Part shown: positions 34,854-43,743 of the stretch, piece after piece
How positions within the stretch are numbered: the stretch's first letter is position 1
Layout of the letters: every line of letters starts with the position of its first letter
Assembly: GCA_027587225.1 (NCBI GenBank)
Contig: JAPDDQ010000014.1
Location: 62,001 to 126,000, forward strand
Origin: Solirubrobacter taibaiensis
GTDB taxonomy: Bacteria; Actinomycetota; Thermoleophilia; Solirubrobacterales; Solirubrobacteraceae
Direction of reading: 5' to 3'
Length of the DNA: 64,000 nt
Notes under the pieces: model-generated
Told to the model about the DNA's origin: nothing
Databases searched by the model: none
The model's input: the letters and a program-made list of their open reading frames with translations, nothing else
Translations under genes and position numbers: made by a program

Positions 34854-37045
34854 CCCAGGAGATCGAGCGCGGCGCCGACCACTGACTCGGCGTCGATCTC
34901 GTGGTGCTGGTAGAGCTCGAGGATGTCGCCGGCCTGGCCGAAGCGCTGCACGCCGAGGCACGTGATCGGCGAGCCGAGGAACGCGAGCGTATGCGGGTGG
35001 CCGTCGACGAGGCTGACGATCGGCACACCGGGCGGGAAGAGGGCCGTCAGCGTGTCCGGGTTGCCGTCGCCGAAGCCGGAACGGGCCTGGAAGGAGCGGA
35101 ACAGCAGGTCGGCGGAGGTGATGCAGACCACCTCGGCGTCCTCCAGGATCGCGGCCGCCTCCAGCGCCTCCGGGACGAGCGCGCCCATCACGGCGATGAT
35201 CACCCGCGGGCGTTCCAACCGCTTGAGGCGATAGCCGCCCGCGATCGCCTCCTCCCGCGTGCCCGTGTGGTGGGTTTGGTCGATCGGGCGCGTGGACAGC
35301 CGGAAGTAGGCGCTCGTTCCGCCCGGCTTGCCGAGCTGGGAGAGCGCGTGCAGGAAGCACCACTCGAAGTCCTGGCCGAACGCGGGCTCGTACGCGACGC
35401 AGCCCGGCTGCTCGATGCCGATCGACGGCGTGATCACGGACTGGTGCGCGCCGCCCTCGGGGCCGAGCGTGACGCCGGACGGGGTGCCCACGAGGATCGA
35501 CTGGCCGCCGGCGTAGATCCCGAACGACCACGGCTCCAGCGCGCGGCTCACGAACGGGTCGTAGATCGTGCCCACGGGCAGCAGCGGCTGGCCGTCGCGG
35601 GACCACGTGGCGCCGAGCTCGCCGAGCAGGCCGACGAGGTTGACCTCCGCGATGCCGAGCTCGATGTGGCGGCCGTGGTCTGATTCGCGCCAGCGCACGA
35701 GCGTGTCCGTGTCGTCCGCGAACCAGTCGATGCGGTCGCCCGGGTTCCAGATGCCGGCCTTGTTGATCCAGCCGCCGAGGTTGGTCGAGGTGCCGACGTC
35801 CGGGCTCACCGTGACGACGCGGTCGGCCACCGCCGGCGCTTCCCGCGTGAGGTCGACGAAGAAGCGCCCGAACGCCTGCTGGGTGCTGGCCTTGCCGGTG
35901 TGCTTGCGGCCGAGGTCGGGCGGGAGCGTCGGCGTGGGCACCGCCGGCGTGGGCTCGCGCCGCAGCCGCTCGCCGACCGTGCGGCACAGCTCGCCCGCGG
36001 CGCCGTCGAGCGGCTGGAACGGCGCGTCCGGGTCTTCCCCGAGCTTGGCGGCGAACTCGCGGTACTGCGCGTGGTTGAGCAGCGCCGAGTGGTTGGCCGG
36101 GTGCCCTTCGGTGGGCAGCGACCAGCCCTTGATCGTGTAGGCGAACACGACGGACGGGCGGTCCTTGACCGCGTCGGCCTGGCGGTATCCGTCTATGAGG
36201 CCGGCGAGGTCGTGGCCGCCGAGGTCGCGGAAGGTGGCGAGCAGGTCGTCGTCGCCCAGGTCGTCGGTATCGACCTCCAGGCGGCGCCGGAGGTCGGGCG
36301 CGTCGGAGCGCAGCAGCCGCTGGTACTCCTCGTTGGGCATCGCGTCGATGCGGGCGCGCAGGTCGGGTCTTTGGGCGAGGCGCGGGCCGTACTTGACCAT
36401 CACCGTGTGCCAGCCCGCCGCCTCGAACATGGCGGCAAGGCGGCCGGCGGCGATGTCCGGCACGACGCGGTCGAGCGACTGGCGGTTGAGGTCCACGACC
36501 CACATCACCTCACCGAGGCGCGCCACCATCGGGTCCGCGATCGCCTCCCAGCAGGCGCCCTCGTCCAGCTCGGCGTCGCCGATCAGCGCGATCTGACGCC
36601 CGCCGCGGGCGACGTCGAAGTGGCCGGCGACGTAGCGGTGCGCGAGCGCACCCCAGATGGGAGCGGTGGCGCCGAGGCCGACGGACCCGGTGGAGTAGTC
36701 GACCGGGTCCGGGTCCTTCGTGCGCGACGGGTACGACTGCAGGCCGCCGAACTGGCGCAGCGTCGTGAGGTACTTCGCGTCCAGCCGGCCGAGCAGGTGG
36801 TTGATGGCGTGCAGCACCGGGCTCGCGTGTGGCTTCACGCTCACCCGGTCGGGCGCCTCCAGGACCGCGAAGTACAGCGCGGTCATGAGCGACACCATGG
36901 ACGCGCTGCTCGCCTGGTGCCCACCCACCTTCACGCCTGACGGGTTCGGCCGCACGCGGTTGGCGTGATGGACGATGCTCGCCGCCAGCCACAGCACCCG
37001 TTGCTCGACCCGCTTGAGCGTCTCGAGATCGATCTCCGCGGTCAC
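34850..37045 (-). CDS. transketolase-like / pyruvate dehydrogenase E1 (AceE)-like enzyme
   Basis: A 731-residue ThDP enzyme. The N-terminal half has [39 protein letters not shown] and the ThDP motif [13 protein letters not shown] to NRQSLDRVV. The middle domain has [19 protein letters not shown] and the C-terminal domain follows. Sequence style is closer to homodimeric AceE than to classic transketolase, but it is shorter than AceE (about 890). It lies 28 bases after the SHMT-like gene, with a palindrome between, in a GntR-led operon; a C2 or C1 unit transfer from the same substrate is inference. Confidence 0.87.
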   Translation of the reverse strand: MTAEIDLETLKRVEQRVLWLAASIVHHANRVRPNPSGVKVGGHQASSASMVSLMTALYFAVLEAPDRVSVKPHASPVLHAINHLLGRLDAKYLTTLRQFGGLQSYPSRTKDPDPVDYSTGSVGLGATAPIWGALAHRYVAGHFDVARGGRQIALIGDAELDEGACWEAIADPMVARLGEVMWVVDLNRQSLDRVVPDIAAGRLAAMFEAAGWHTVMVKYGPRLAQRPDLRARIDAMPNEEYQRLLRSDAPDLRRRLEVDTDDLGDDDLLATFRDLGGHDLAGLIDGYRQADAVKDRPSVVFAYTIKGWSLPTEGHPANHSALLNHAQYREFAAKLGEDPDAPFQPLDGAAGELCRTVGERLRREPTPAVPTPTLPPDLGRKHTGKASTQQAFGRFFVDLTREAPAVADRVVTVSPDVGTSTNLGGWINKAGIWNPGDRIDWFADDTDTLVRWRESDHGRHIELGIAEVNLVGLLGELGATWSRDGQPLLPVGTIYDPFVSRALEPWSFGIYAGGQSILVGTPSGVTLGPEGGAHQSVITPSIGIEQPGCVAYEPAFGQDFEWCFLHALSQLGKPGGTSAYFRLSTRPIDQTHHTGTREEAIAGGYRLKRLERPRVIIAVMGALVPEALEAAAILEDAEVVCITSADLLFRSFQARSGFGDGNPDTLTALFPPGVPIVSLVDGHPHTLAFLGSPITCLGVQRFGQAGDILELYQHHEIDAESVVGAALDLLG

Positions 37046-37054
37046 GCGCCGAAG

Positions 37055-37077
37055 ATAAAGGGGCCAGGCCCCTTTAT
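37055..37077. repeat. dispersed palindrome AAAGGGGCC-A-GGCCCCTTT
   Basis: ATAAAGGGGCC (37055-37065), A, GGCCCCTTTAT (37067-37077): a perfect 11-bp stem with a single-base centre. It contains the stop codon of the SHMT-like gene and fills the gap to the transketolase-like gene. It differs from the palindrome at 40733-40749 by a paired change in the stem (G-C to T-A). It may slow the upstream transcript end. Confidence 0.75.
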
Positions 37078-38408
37078 GTTCCGAAGCAGTAGCCGACGGT
37101 CTGGAAGCCGGCGCGGAGCTCGAGGGCTTCCTGCTTGACGTGCTCCGGGTCGCGGCCCTCGACGAGGACGCCGGCGATCATGTCGGCGATCGCCTGCATC
37201 TCCACCTCGCCCATGCCGAGGCGGGTGACCTCGGTGGTGCCGATGCGCAGGCCGGACGGGCGGTCCCAGTCCTGCGGCGAGTCGTTGGGGAGCAGGTTCT
37301 TGTTGGTGATGATGTTCGCCTTGGCCAGACGATGCGCGACCTCGAGGCCGCCGCCGAACTCGCGCACGTCGCCGATCACCTGGTGCGTGCGCGTGTAGCC
37401 CTTGTGCGCGCCGAGGACGGGGACGCCGCGCCGGTCCAGCGCCGCGGCGAGCGCCTGGGCGTTGGCGACGATCGCCGCCATGTACTCCGGGCCGAACGCG
37501 AGCAGCTCCGCGGTAGCGGCCGCGAGCGCGGCGACGCGGTTGACCTGGTGCGTCGCGGCCAGCGCGGGGAACACGGCGTCGAGCAGCGGCTTGGTGAGCT
37601 TCGGGTCGTTCCAGACCGCGACGCCCGACTGCGGGCCGCTGAACGTCTTGCCCGCGCTGCCGGTGATGATGTGCGCGCCCTCGCGCAGCGGGTCCTGGAA
37701 CTGGCCGCCGGCGATCAGGCCGAGCTGGTGCGCGCCGTCGAAGTAGACGATGCCGTCCCACTCGGAGACGATCTCGGCGATCTCCTTGACCGGGAGCGGG
37801 AACAGCGTCATCGACGCGCCGAGCGCGACGAGCTTCGGGCGGTGCGTGCGGGCGACCTCGGCAAAGGCGTCGAGGTCCACCTCGAGCTCCTGCGCGTTGA
37901 ACGGGATGTCGACGATGTTCAGGCCGCGGATGCCGGCCGGGCCGTCGACGCGGTTGGAGCTGTGACCGCCGACCGGCTGCGGGATCGTCATCACGGTGTC
38001 GCCCGGCTCCGTGAGCGCGGCGTAGACGGCCATGTTGCCGATCATGCTCGCGACCAGGCGATGCTCGGCGTAGTTGCTCTTGAACAGCCGCTTGAGCAGC
38101 TCCACGCACAGCGCCTCGACCTCGTCGATGTGCTTCGTGCCCGCGAACCAGCGGTTGACCGGGCCGATATGGCCCTCGGCGGCGCGCTGGCCGATCTCGG
38201 CGGAGAGGAGCTTCCTGACTGTGGGGCTGACGAGCGCCTCCGGGGCGAGCAGGTTCACGCACTCGTTGCCGCGCCACTGCTCGTTGCGGGAGACCGCGGC
38301 GAGCACCTCGCGCTGCATCGCCTCGGGATCGGCGGCGGCATCGAGCAGCGCGCGGGCGGCGCCGAGCGTCTCCGCGTCGTGGATGTCGGGCGGGGCGATG
38401 GCGGTCAT
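37074..38408 (-). CDS. serine hydroxymethyltransferase-like PLP enzyme
   Basis: A 444-residue fold-type I PLP enzyme of the SHMT family. Signature parts: NLLAPEALVSPTVRKLLSAE, YFDGAHQLGLIAGGQFQDPL, the PLP-lysine region ITGSAGKTFSGPQ (SHMT has HKTLRGP), and the C-terminal SGLRIGTTEVTRLGMGE. The altered lysine loop and EGHIGPVNRWFAGT segment suggest a reaction other than standard glycine/serine conversion. Its ATG overlaps the GntR gene stop (ATGA). Confidence 0.86.
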   Translation of the reverse strand: MTAIAPPDIHDAETLGAARALLDAAADPEAMQREVLAAVSRNEQWRGNECVNLLAPEALVSPTVRKLLSAEIGQRAAEGHIGPVNRWFAGTKHIDEVEALCVELLKRLFKSNYAEHRLVASMIGNMAVYAALTEPGDTVMTIPQPVGGHSSNRVDGPAGIRGLNIVDIPFNAQELEVDLDAFAEVARTHRPKLVALGASMTLFPLPVKEIAEIVSEWDGIVYFDGAHQLGLIAGGQFQDPLREGAHIITGSAGKTFSGPQSGVAVWNDPKLTKPLLDAVFPALAATHQVNRVAALAAATAELLAFGPEYMAAIVANAQALAAALDRRGVPVLGAHKGYTRTHQVIGDVREFGGGLEVAHRLAKANIITNKNLLPNDSPQDWDRPSGLRIGTTEVTRLGMGEVEMQAIADMIAGVLVEGRDPEHVKQEALELRAGFQTVGYCFGT

Positions 38409-39055
38409 TCGAAGCTCCGGTCGATCAAGGCTCCAAGCGAGAGCCAGTTCTGCTTGACGAGGTCGGCGACGTCCGCGGGGGCCGCCGTGAGGATCTCGGC
38501 GTGCTGCTTGACGGACGCACGGCCGCCGAGCGAGCTGAAGCGCAGCCGTTCGAGGCGGCGGATGCGCGGCATCAGGCGGTCGAGCGCGCGGCTGATCTCA
38601 GCGTTCGCGGACGCCGTGACGAACACGCCGTGGAAGGCGTCGTCAGCGGCGAGGGCCGCGTCCACATCGGCGGCGCGCAGCGCGTGGGCGAAAGCCTCGT
38701 TCGCCGCGCGCATGGCGCCGCGATCGGCGTCCGTGAGGCGCGGGAGCGCCAGCTCGGCGGCGAGCTGATGCAGGGCGGCGACGACCGGGAACGCGTCCCG
38801 CGCCGCGCGGCGGTCCAGCGGCGCGACACGCGTGAAGCGCTGCGGCGCCGTCTCGACCAGGCCGTCCTGCTCGAGCCGGCTCAGCGCCTCCCGCACCGGC
38901 GTCCGGCTCAGGCCGAGCCACGCGCAGAGCTCTTGGTCGCGCAGCCGCTCCTCGGGCGCGAGCGTGCCGTCGACGATCGCGTCGCGAATCGCCACGTACG
39001 CCTGGTCTCGGAGCAGGTCGCGGTCGAGCGCTCCATGTTCGGCTGGAACTGGCAT
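38405..39055 (-). CDS. GntR family regulator (FCD type)
   Basis: A 216-residue regulator. The winged helix is DQAYVAIRDAIVDGTLAPEERL to LSRTPVREALSRLEQDGLVE. The C-terminal helical FCD domain (about 90-216) binds small organic acids in this family; its metal ligands are seen as Asp/His in DDAFHGVF and a late KQHAEIL. It heads the operon with the SHMT-like and transketolase-like genes and is divergent from the amidohydrolase gene 35 bases away, so it probably controls both. Confidence 0.92.
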   Translation of the reverse strand: MPVPAEHGALDRDLLRDQAYVAIRDAIVDGTLAPEERLRDQELCAWLGLSRTPVREALSRLEQDGLVETAPQRFTRVAPLDRRAARDAFPVVAALHQLAAELALPRLTDADRGAMRAANEAFAHALRAADVDAALAADDAFHGVFVTASANAEISRALDRLMPRIRRLERLRFSSLGGRASVKQHAEILTAAPADVADLVKQNWLSLGALIDRSFE

Positions 39056-39090
39056 GTGAAATATCAGTATGCCACACGTATCCTTCGGGG

Positions 39091-39927
39091 ATGCGAGGAG
39101 TCGACATGCACGTGCATCTGCCGACCGGCGATTGGGTGTGCGGGTGCGTCGGGCACTACGCGGACTCGATCGAGCGGTACTTCGGGTCGCAGCCCGAGAC
39201 GACGTCGATCGAGGACTTCGTCGCGCTCTACGAGCGCCTGGATCTCGTGGGCGTGCTGCTCGGCTGGGACGCGCAGGGCAAGACGCTCGACAACGCGGAG
39301 ATCGCGTCGATCTGCGAGCAGTCGGGCGGGCGGTTCGTCGGGTTCGGCAGCGTGGACCCGAATCGCGAGGACGCGATCCCGCGACTCGAGCACCTGGCCG
39401 CACTGGGGCTGCGCGGGCTGAAGCTCCACCCCACGCTCCAGGGCTTCGACCCCGGCGACGACCGCTTCCTGCCGTTCTTCGACGCGGCCGCCGAACTGGG
39501 CCTGATCCTGCTCACGCACGCGGGCACGAGCGGCCTCGGCGCCGGCGAGCCCGGCGGGCAGGGCCTCCGCATCGACCTGGCCCGGCCGATCCTGCTCGAC
39601 CGGATCGCCGCGCGGCACCCGGGGATGCAGATCGTGCTGGCGCACGTCGGCTGGCCGTGGCACCTCGAAGCCGTGGCCATGGCGCTGCACAAGTCCAACG
39701 TCTACCTGGACATCAGCGGCTGGAAGTACCGCTACCTGCCGGACGAGGTCAAGCGTGAGATCCCGCGCCGGCTGCGCGGGCAATTCTGCTTCGGCACCGA
39801 CTACCCGATGTTCGATCCCGAGGCCTGCCTGGCCGAGCTGGACCGGTTGGAGCTGCCGCCGGAGGCCGCCCAGGCCGTCCTGCGCGACAACGCCGCGGAG
39901 TTGCTCGGGCTACCAGATCGGGCGTAG
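39091..39927 (+). CDS. amidohydrolase (TIM-barrel, metal-dependent)
   Basis: A 278-residue amidohydrolase_2 family protein. Metal ligands appear as HVH in VDMHVHLPTG, His in GLKLHPTLQGF, His in LILLTHAGTSG and LAHVGWPWH, and Asp in CFGTDYPMFD. Relatives decarboxylate or hydrolyse aromatic and other ring acids. It is controlled from the same intergenic region as the GntR operon, so it may feed that pathway (inference). Convergent overlap with the MarR gene at the 3' end. Confidence 0.9.
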   Translation: MRGVDMHVHLPTGDWVCGCVGHYADSIERYFGSQPETTSIEDFVALYERLDLVGVLLGWDAQGKTLDNAEIASICEQSGGRFVGFGSVDPNREDAIPRLEHLAALGLRGLKLHPTLQGFDPGDDRFLPFFDAAAELGLILLTHAGTSGLGAGEPGGQGLRIDLARPILLDRIAARHPGMQIVLAHVGWPWHLEAVAMALHKSNVYLDISGWKYRYLPDEVKREIPRRLRGQFCFGTDYPMFDPEACLAELDRLELPPEAAQAVLRDNAAELLGLPDRA

Positions 39928-40365
39928 GCGGCCGCCATAGAGCGCGGCGAGGCCGCCCAGCGCGGTGATCGCCGCGTCCACTTCGTCGCCCTGAGCGCGC
40001 CACTCGGTGAGCAGCTCGTCGAAGATCTCCGCCGACGCGCGTAGGCAGTCGAAGCCGCGCGGGGTGAGCGTGACGAGCCGCCGCCGGCCGTCGCTGGGGT
40101 CCGGCGTGCGGTCCACGTAGCCGAGCCGGATCAGCTCGTCGACCATCTGGCCCGCGGCCTGCTTGGTCACGCCGAGCCGCTGGCCGAGCTCGCCCGCGGT
40201 CGTGCCCTCCCGGCCGATGGCCTGGAACGCGTAGCCGTGCGCGGGCCGCACGTCTGGATGCCCCCGCTGCGCGAGGCGGCGGTGCAGCTCGTCGATCGCC
40301 GCCCGCCCGGCGCGCAGGATCGCCTCGACCGCCATCCAGCCGGGCACATTTGACGAATTAGACAA
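39910..40365 (-). CDS. MarR family transcriptional regulator
   Basis: A 151-residue MarR regulator with winged helix TTAGELGQRLGVTKQAAGQMVDEL, wing DRTPDPSDGRRRLVTLTPRG, and dimerisation helices at both ends. It is divergent from the cupin gene at 40386 with 20 bases between starts, so it likely controls that gene and itself. AAGC-T-GCTT at 40364-40372 is a short candidate site near its own start. Confidence 0.93.
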   Translation of the reverse strand: MSNSSNVPGWMAVEAILRAGRAAIDELHRRLAQRGHPDVRPAHGYAFQAIGREGTTAGELGQRLGVTKQAAGQMVDELIRLGYVDRTPDPSDGRRRLVTLTPRGFDCLRASAEIFDELLTEWRAQGDEVDAAITALGGLAALYGGRLRPIW

Positions 40366-40385
40366 GCTGCTTTACCTTTTCCGAC

Positions 40386-40733
40386 ATGATCGACAAGCAA
40401 CTTGACCATATCTACGAGACGCCCACCGCGGTCATGCGCACCCTCGCCGCTCCCTCGCTCGGCTCCTCCGACCTCGCCGTCTGGACCGTCGAGATGCGCG
40501 CGGGCCAGGCCGGCCCGCTCCACCGCGCCGAGCACGAGCAGGTCTGGGTCATCCTCGATGGCCGGCTGGCCGTCAACGACACCGACTACACGTCCGGCGA
40601 GACCGTCGTCATCGCGGCCGGCGAAGAGCGCCGCATCACCGCCCCCGAGCCCTCCCGCGCTCTCGTCGCCAGCCGCGCCGGCGGCACCGTCACGACCGCC
40701 GAGGGGACGCAGCCGCTGCCCTGGGCAACCTGA
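40386..40733 (+). CDS. cupin-domain protein
   Basis: A 115-residue cupin. Motif 1 is GPLHRAEHEQVWVILDGRLAV, with His/Glu/His-like ligands, and motif 2 is AGEERRITAPEPSRAL, where the usual final His is replaced. It may be a sensor or a redox-linked binding protein rather than an enzyme. Divergent from MarR, which probably represses it. The stop codon merges into the palindrome at 40733-40749. Confidence 0.85.
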   Translation: MIDKQLDHIYETPTAVMRTLAAPSLGSSDLAVWTVEMRAGQAGPLHRAEHEQVWVILDGRLAVNDTDYTSGETVVIAAGEERRITAPEPSRALVASRAGGTVTTAEGTQPLPWAT

Positions 40734-41883
40734 AGGTGCCTGGCACCTTTAGGAACGCGAGGCCGATCGCGGCCGCGATCACCGGGGCGAGGCCGGCGAG
40801 GAAGAGCGCCGGCTGGGCGCCGAGCACGCCGACGAGCAGGCCGCCCGCCGCGAGCGCGCCGAGCTCCGCGGTGTTGCGGGCCGCGCCGTAGGCGGCGAAC
40901 GCGCGGCCGTGCGCCTCCTCGGGCACGCGGCGCTGGATGAGCGTGCGCAGCAGCACGTTCTTGACGCCATGGCCGACGCCGCCGACGAAGTAGCCCGCGA
41001 ACGCCCAGGGCAGGACGGCCCAGAGCGCGGAGGCGGCCATGCCACCGCCCTGGATCGCGAGGGCGATGAGCGCCGCGATCGCCAGCGGCGCGGTGATGCG
41101 CCGGGCGAACGCGACGGCGCCGAGCACCATCCCCGCCGTCCAGCCCGCGATCACGAGCGAGTAGCCGGCCGGCCCCGCGCCGACCACGTCGCGCACGTAG
41201 AAGACCTCGACCGTCAGCGACGCGGTGATGAAGAGCAAGGCCGCGACCGCGGGGACGAGCGCCGCGCGCAGCACGCCGTCACCGAGCAGCAGTGCCAGCC
41301 CGCCGCCCGCGTCGGCCCGCGCCGTCGCGCTGGGCTCGCGCCGGGCGCGCAGCAGCAGCGCGGCGAGCGCGACCACGCCGAAGCTCACCGCGTTCGCGAT
41401 CAGGCCGAGCGACGTGCCGCCGGCCGCGATCAGCACGCCGGCCAGCAGCGGCCCGGCGGTGAAGCCGATGTACCGCGCCGTCTCCACCCATCCATTGGCT
41501 TTGGTCAGATCGTCACCGCCGGCCGCGGCGGCCGGGACGAGCGCGGCCTCTGCGGGCGAAGCCACGGCGGCGGTCGCGCCGAGCAGCGCGGTGAGCGCCA
41601 GGATCGAGGCGACGCCGTCCGCGAACACCAGCGCGCCCGCCACGGCCACCTGCACCAGCGAGACGAGGAGCAACACGCGCCGGGTCTCGACGCGGTCGAC
41701 GAGCCGGCCGGCCCACGGGGACAGCACGACCACCGGGACCATCAGCGCGGCGAACAGGCCCGCGACCGCGAAGCCGCTGCCCGTCAGCTCGTGCACGCGC
41801 AGCGCGAGCACGACGTTGAGGAGCATGTCACCCGCGGCGGAAAGCGCGATCGCGGCCGACAGCAGGCGCAGGTCTCGGGTCAT
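40690..41883 (-). CDS. MFS transporter (enterobactin-exporter/EntS-like)
   Basis: A 397-residue 12-span transporter. It opens LRLLSAAIALSAAGDMLLNVVLALRVHELTGS, the EntS/MFS_3-like form, with motif A in SPWAGRLVDRVETRRVLLL. Substrate is unknown. The ATG at 41883 is preferred. The C-terminus reads LKVPGTFRLPRAAAASPRRS and is encoded by the palindrome and the antisense of the cupin gene, so it is probably an added tail. Confidence 0.88.
   Translation of the reverse strand: MTRDLRLLSAAIALSAAGDMLLNVVLALRVHELTGSGFAVAGLFAALMVPVVVLSPWAGRLVDRVETRRVLLLVSLVQVAVAGALVFADGVASILALTALLGATAAVASPAEAALVPAAAAGGDDLTKANGWVETARYIGFTAGPLLAGVLIAAGGTSLGLIANAVSFGVVALAALLLRARREPSATARADAGGGLALLLGDGVLRAALVPAVAALLFITASLTVEVFYVRDVVGAGPAGYSLVIAGWTAGMVLGAVAFARRITAPLAIAALIALAIQGGGMAASALWAVLPWAFAGYFVGGVGHGVKNVLLRTLIQRRVPEEAHGRAFAAYGAARNTAELGALAAGGLLVGVLGAQPALFLAGLAPVIAAAIGLAFLKVPGTFRLPRAAAASPRRS
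40733..40749. repeat. dispersed palindrome AAGGTGCC-T-GGCACCTT
   Basis: AAGGTGCC (40733-40740), T, GGCACCTT (40742-40749): a perfect 8-bp stem with a one-base centre, overlapping the cupin stop and read in the MFS gene as KVPGT. It matches the element at 37055-37077 apart from one compensated stem pair and shorter arms. Confidence 0.75.
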
Positions 41884-41923
41884 CCCAACGCGAGACGCCC
41901 GTCCGGCGCGCCATATTCCTCTC

Positions 41924-42424
41924 ATGGAACTCGTCGAGCTCCCCGGTGATCACGATGAGATCGAGCGCGCCCAGCTGATCGATGGCGAGGCCGACGTGTA
42001 CGAGCTCGCGAACTTCGTGCTGCCGCCGGGGCGCGGCAAGGACCGGCGCTTCGTGCTGCGCGAGGACGGCCGCCCGATCGCGTCGGCGGGCATCCTCACC
42101 GCGGCGGTCGCGATCGACGAGCACGCGTTCTCGGTCGTCGGCATCGGCGGCGTGCTCGTTACCCGCTCGCGGCGCGGCCAGGGGCTGTTCCGGCGCGTGA
42201 TGGAGCCCGCACTCGAGGCGGCCGAGGAGCTCGGCCCGAACTACGCGCTGCTCTTCTGCCTCCGGAAGAACGCGTATCTGTACGAGAAGCTGGGCTTCGC
42301 CACGATCGACGCGCCGGTCACGTCCACGGGCCTCGTGATCCCGCTCGACACGATGTGGCGCCCGCTCGCCCCGGGCGCGCAGTGGCCACCCGGACCCGTC
42401 ACGCTGCTCGGACCGATGTTCTGA
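41924..42424 (+). CDS. GNAT family N-acetyltransferase
   Basis: A 166-residue GNAT protein. The acetyl-CoA loop is VLVTRSRRGQGLFRRVMEPAL (V..xxRGxGL form), followed by FCLRKNAYLYEKLGFATID, the family's YEKLGF motif. The N-terminus is degenerate relative to classic members. The acceptor is unknown. Divergent from the MFS gene with 40 bases between starts; a cupin gene follows 15 bases later. Confidence 0.87.
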   Translation: MELVELPGDHDEIERAQLIDGEADVYELANFVLPPGRGKDRRFVLREDGRPIASAGILTAAVAIDEHAFSVVGIGGVLVTRSRRGQGLFRRVMEPALEAAEELGPNYALLFCLRKNAYLYEKLGFATIDAPVTSTGLVIPLDTMWRPLAPGAQWPPGPVTLLGPMF

Positions 42425-42439
42425 CCCGAGGAGGACCGC

Positions 42440-42772
42440 ATGGCCAGTTTCCGCCAGCTCGAAGACCTTCCGCTGCACTCGGCCTTCCCCGGGATCGCCT
42501 TCCGCCACGTGCACGGCGAGCAGGCCACGTTCAGCGTCTTCGAACTCGACCCGCACGCCGAGCTGCCGACGCATAGCCACCACAACGAGCAGATCGGGAT
42601 GCTGATCCGCGGCAGCGTCACGTTCCGCACCGATCAGGGCGAGACCGAGGTCGGGCCCGGCCAGATCTGGGTGATCCCGGGCGGCGAGGAGCACGGCGGC
42701 GTCGCCGGCCCGCAAGGCGCCACCGTGCTCGAGGTGTTCTCCCCGCCGCGGACCGACTGGCCGCAGCCCTAA
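42440..42772 (+). CDS. cupin-domain protein
   Basis: A 110-residue cupin with a full metal set: motif 1 ELPTHSHHNEQIGMLIRGSV (His, His, Glu) and motif 2 GQIWVIPGGEEHGGVA (final His). A GAGGAGG ribosome-binding site precedes the ATG. It probably belongs to one transcript with the GNAT gene. Substrate unknown. Confidence 0.9.
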   Translation: MASFRQLEDLPLHSAFPGIAFRHVHGEQATFSVFELDPHAELPTHSHHNEQIGMLIRGSVTFRTDQGETEVGPGQIWVIPGGEEHGGVAGPQGATVLEVFSPPRTDWPQP

Positions 42773-43734
42773 CCGCGCAGCGCGGGCAGCACGTCGCGCC
42801 CGTAGACCTCGATCGCCTTCAGCGGGTCCGCGCCTGAGTTGTTCTGGAGCACGATCACGGTCGGGCCGAGCTCCTCGAGCTCGCGAATCCGCTCCGCGTG
42901 CAGCGCCGGGTCGGAGCCGATGATCGCCTTCTCCGCCAGCTCGGAATCGGACATCTGCTCCTCGCCGTGCGCGTACATCTTGCGCGGCTCGTGCCAGTCG
43001 TCCTTGTAGTGCTCCTGTGGTTGCGCGCCCTTCCACTTGCGCGCGGCGTCCATGGCCGCTTCGTCGTCCCGCGCCCACGAGAACAGCGCCTGGAACACGA
43101 CCTCGCCGGAGCCGCCGGCGTCGCGCCACGCGTCCAGCAGCCCAGGCGTGGACTCCGGGTCGGGCAGCGTCCAGATCCCGTCGCCCCACTTCGCCGCCAC
43201 GGCCGCCGCCTGCGGCCCGAACGCGCTGATCCAGATCGGCACCCGCCGGTCGCTGAGCGTGTGCAGCTTGAGGTCCCGGCACGTGTAGAAGCGCCCCTCC
43301 TCGGTGATCGTCTCGCCCTTCCAGAGCCGGTCGATGATCGACAGCGCCTCGTCCATGCGGGCGATCTGGTCGCCGACCGACGGCCAGTCGTCGCCGATCG
43401 GCACCTCGTTCAACGCCTCACCCGACCCGATCCCGAGGAACGGGCGCCCCGGGAACAGCCGCTCGAGCGTCACCCACGCCTGCGCGATCAGGGCTGGGTG
43501 GTAGCGGGCACCCGTCGGCGTGACGCCCGTGCCGAGCGGCAGCTTCGAGGTCGCCATCCCCGCCGCCCCGAGCCACGGCCACGTGTGACCGGACTCGCCC
43601 GGCTCCCACCACGGCTGCAGATGATCGGAGGACGAGAGGCCGTCGAAGCCCGCCTTCTCAGCGGCGACGGCCTGCTCGAGCAGCGCTTCAGGCGGGAACT
43701 GCTCCTGCGAGATCCCGAGGAAATAGCGTGTCAT
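42769..43734 (-). CDS. F420-dependent LLM oxidoreductase (Fgd-like)
   Basis: A 321-residue luciferase-like TIM-barrel oxidoreductase. SSSDHLQPWWEPGESGH, LLGTGVTPTGARYHPALIAQ-like (LPLGTGVTPTG), GRPFLGIGSGEALNEVPIG and VPIWISAFGPQAAAVAAKWGDG match the F420-dependent glucose-6-phosphate dehydrogenase group. It would transfer hydride from a sugar phosphate or alcohol to F420, a cofactor typical of actinobacteria. The 3' end touches the convergent cupin gene. Confidence 0.91.
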   Translation of the reverse strand: MTRYFLGISQEQFPPEALLEQAVAAEKAGFDGLSSSDHLQPWWEPGESGHTWPWLGAAGMATSKLPLGTGVTPTGARYHPALIAQAWVTLERLFPGRPFLGIGSGEALNEVPIGDDWPSVGDQIARMDEALSIIDRLWKGETITEEGRFYTCRDLKLHTLSDRRVPIWISAFGPQAAAVAAKWGDGIWTLPDPESTPGLLDAWRDAGGSGEVVFQALFSWARDDEAAMDAARKWKGAQPQEHYKDDWHEPRKMYAHGEEQMSDSELAEKAIIGSDPALHAERIRELEELGPTVIVLQNNSGADPLKAIEVYGRDVLPALRG

Positions 43735-43743
43735 CCACAGGCG

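Noticed and set aside
39056..39090. GTATGCCACACGTAT as a GntR palindrome
   Set aside because: The arms are a direct, not inverted, repeat; the site is too weak to list as an operator.
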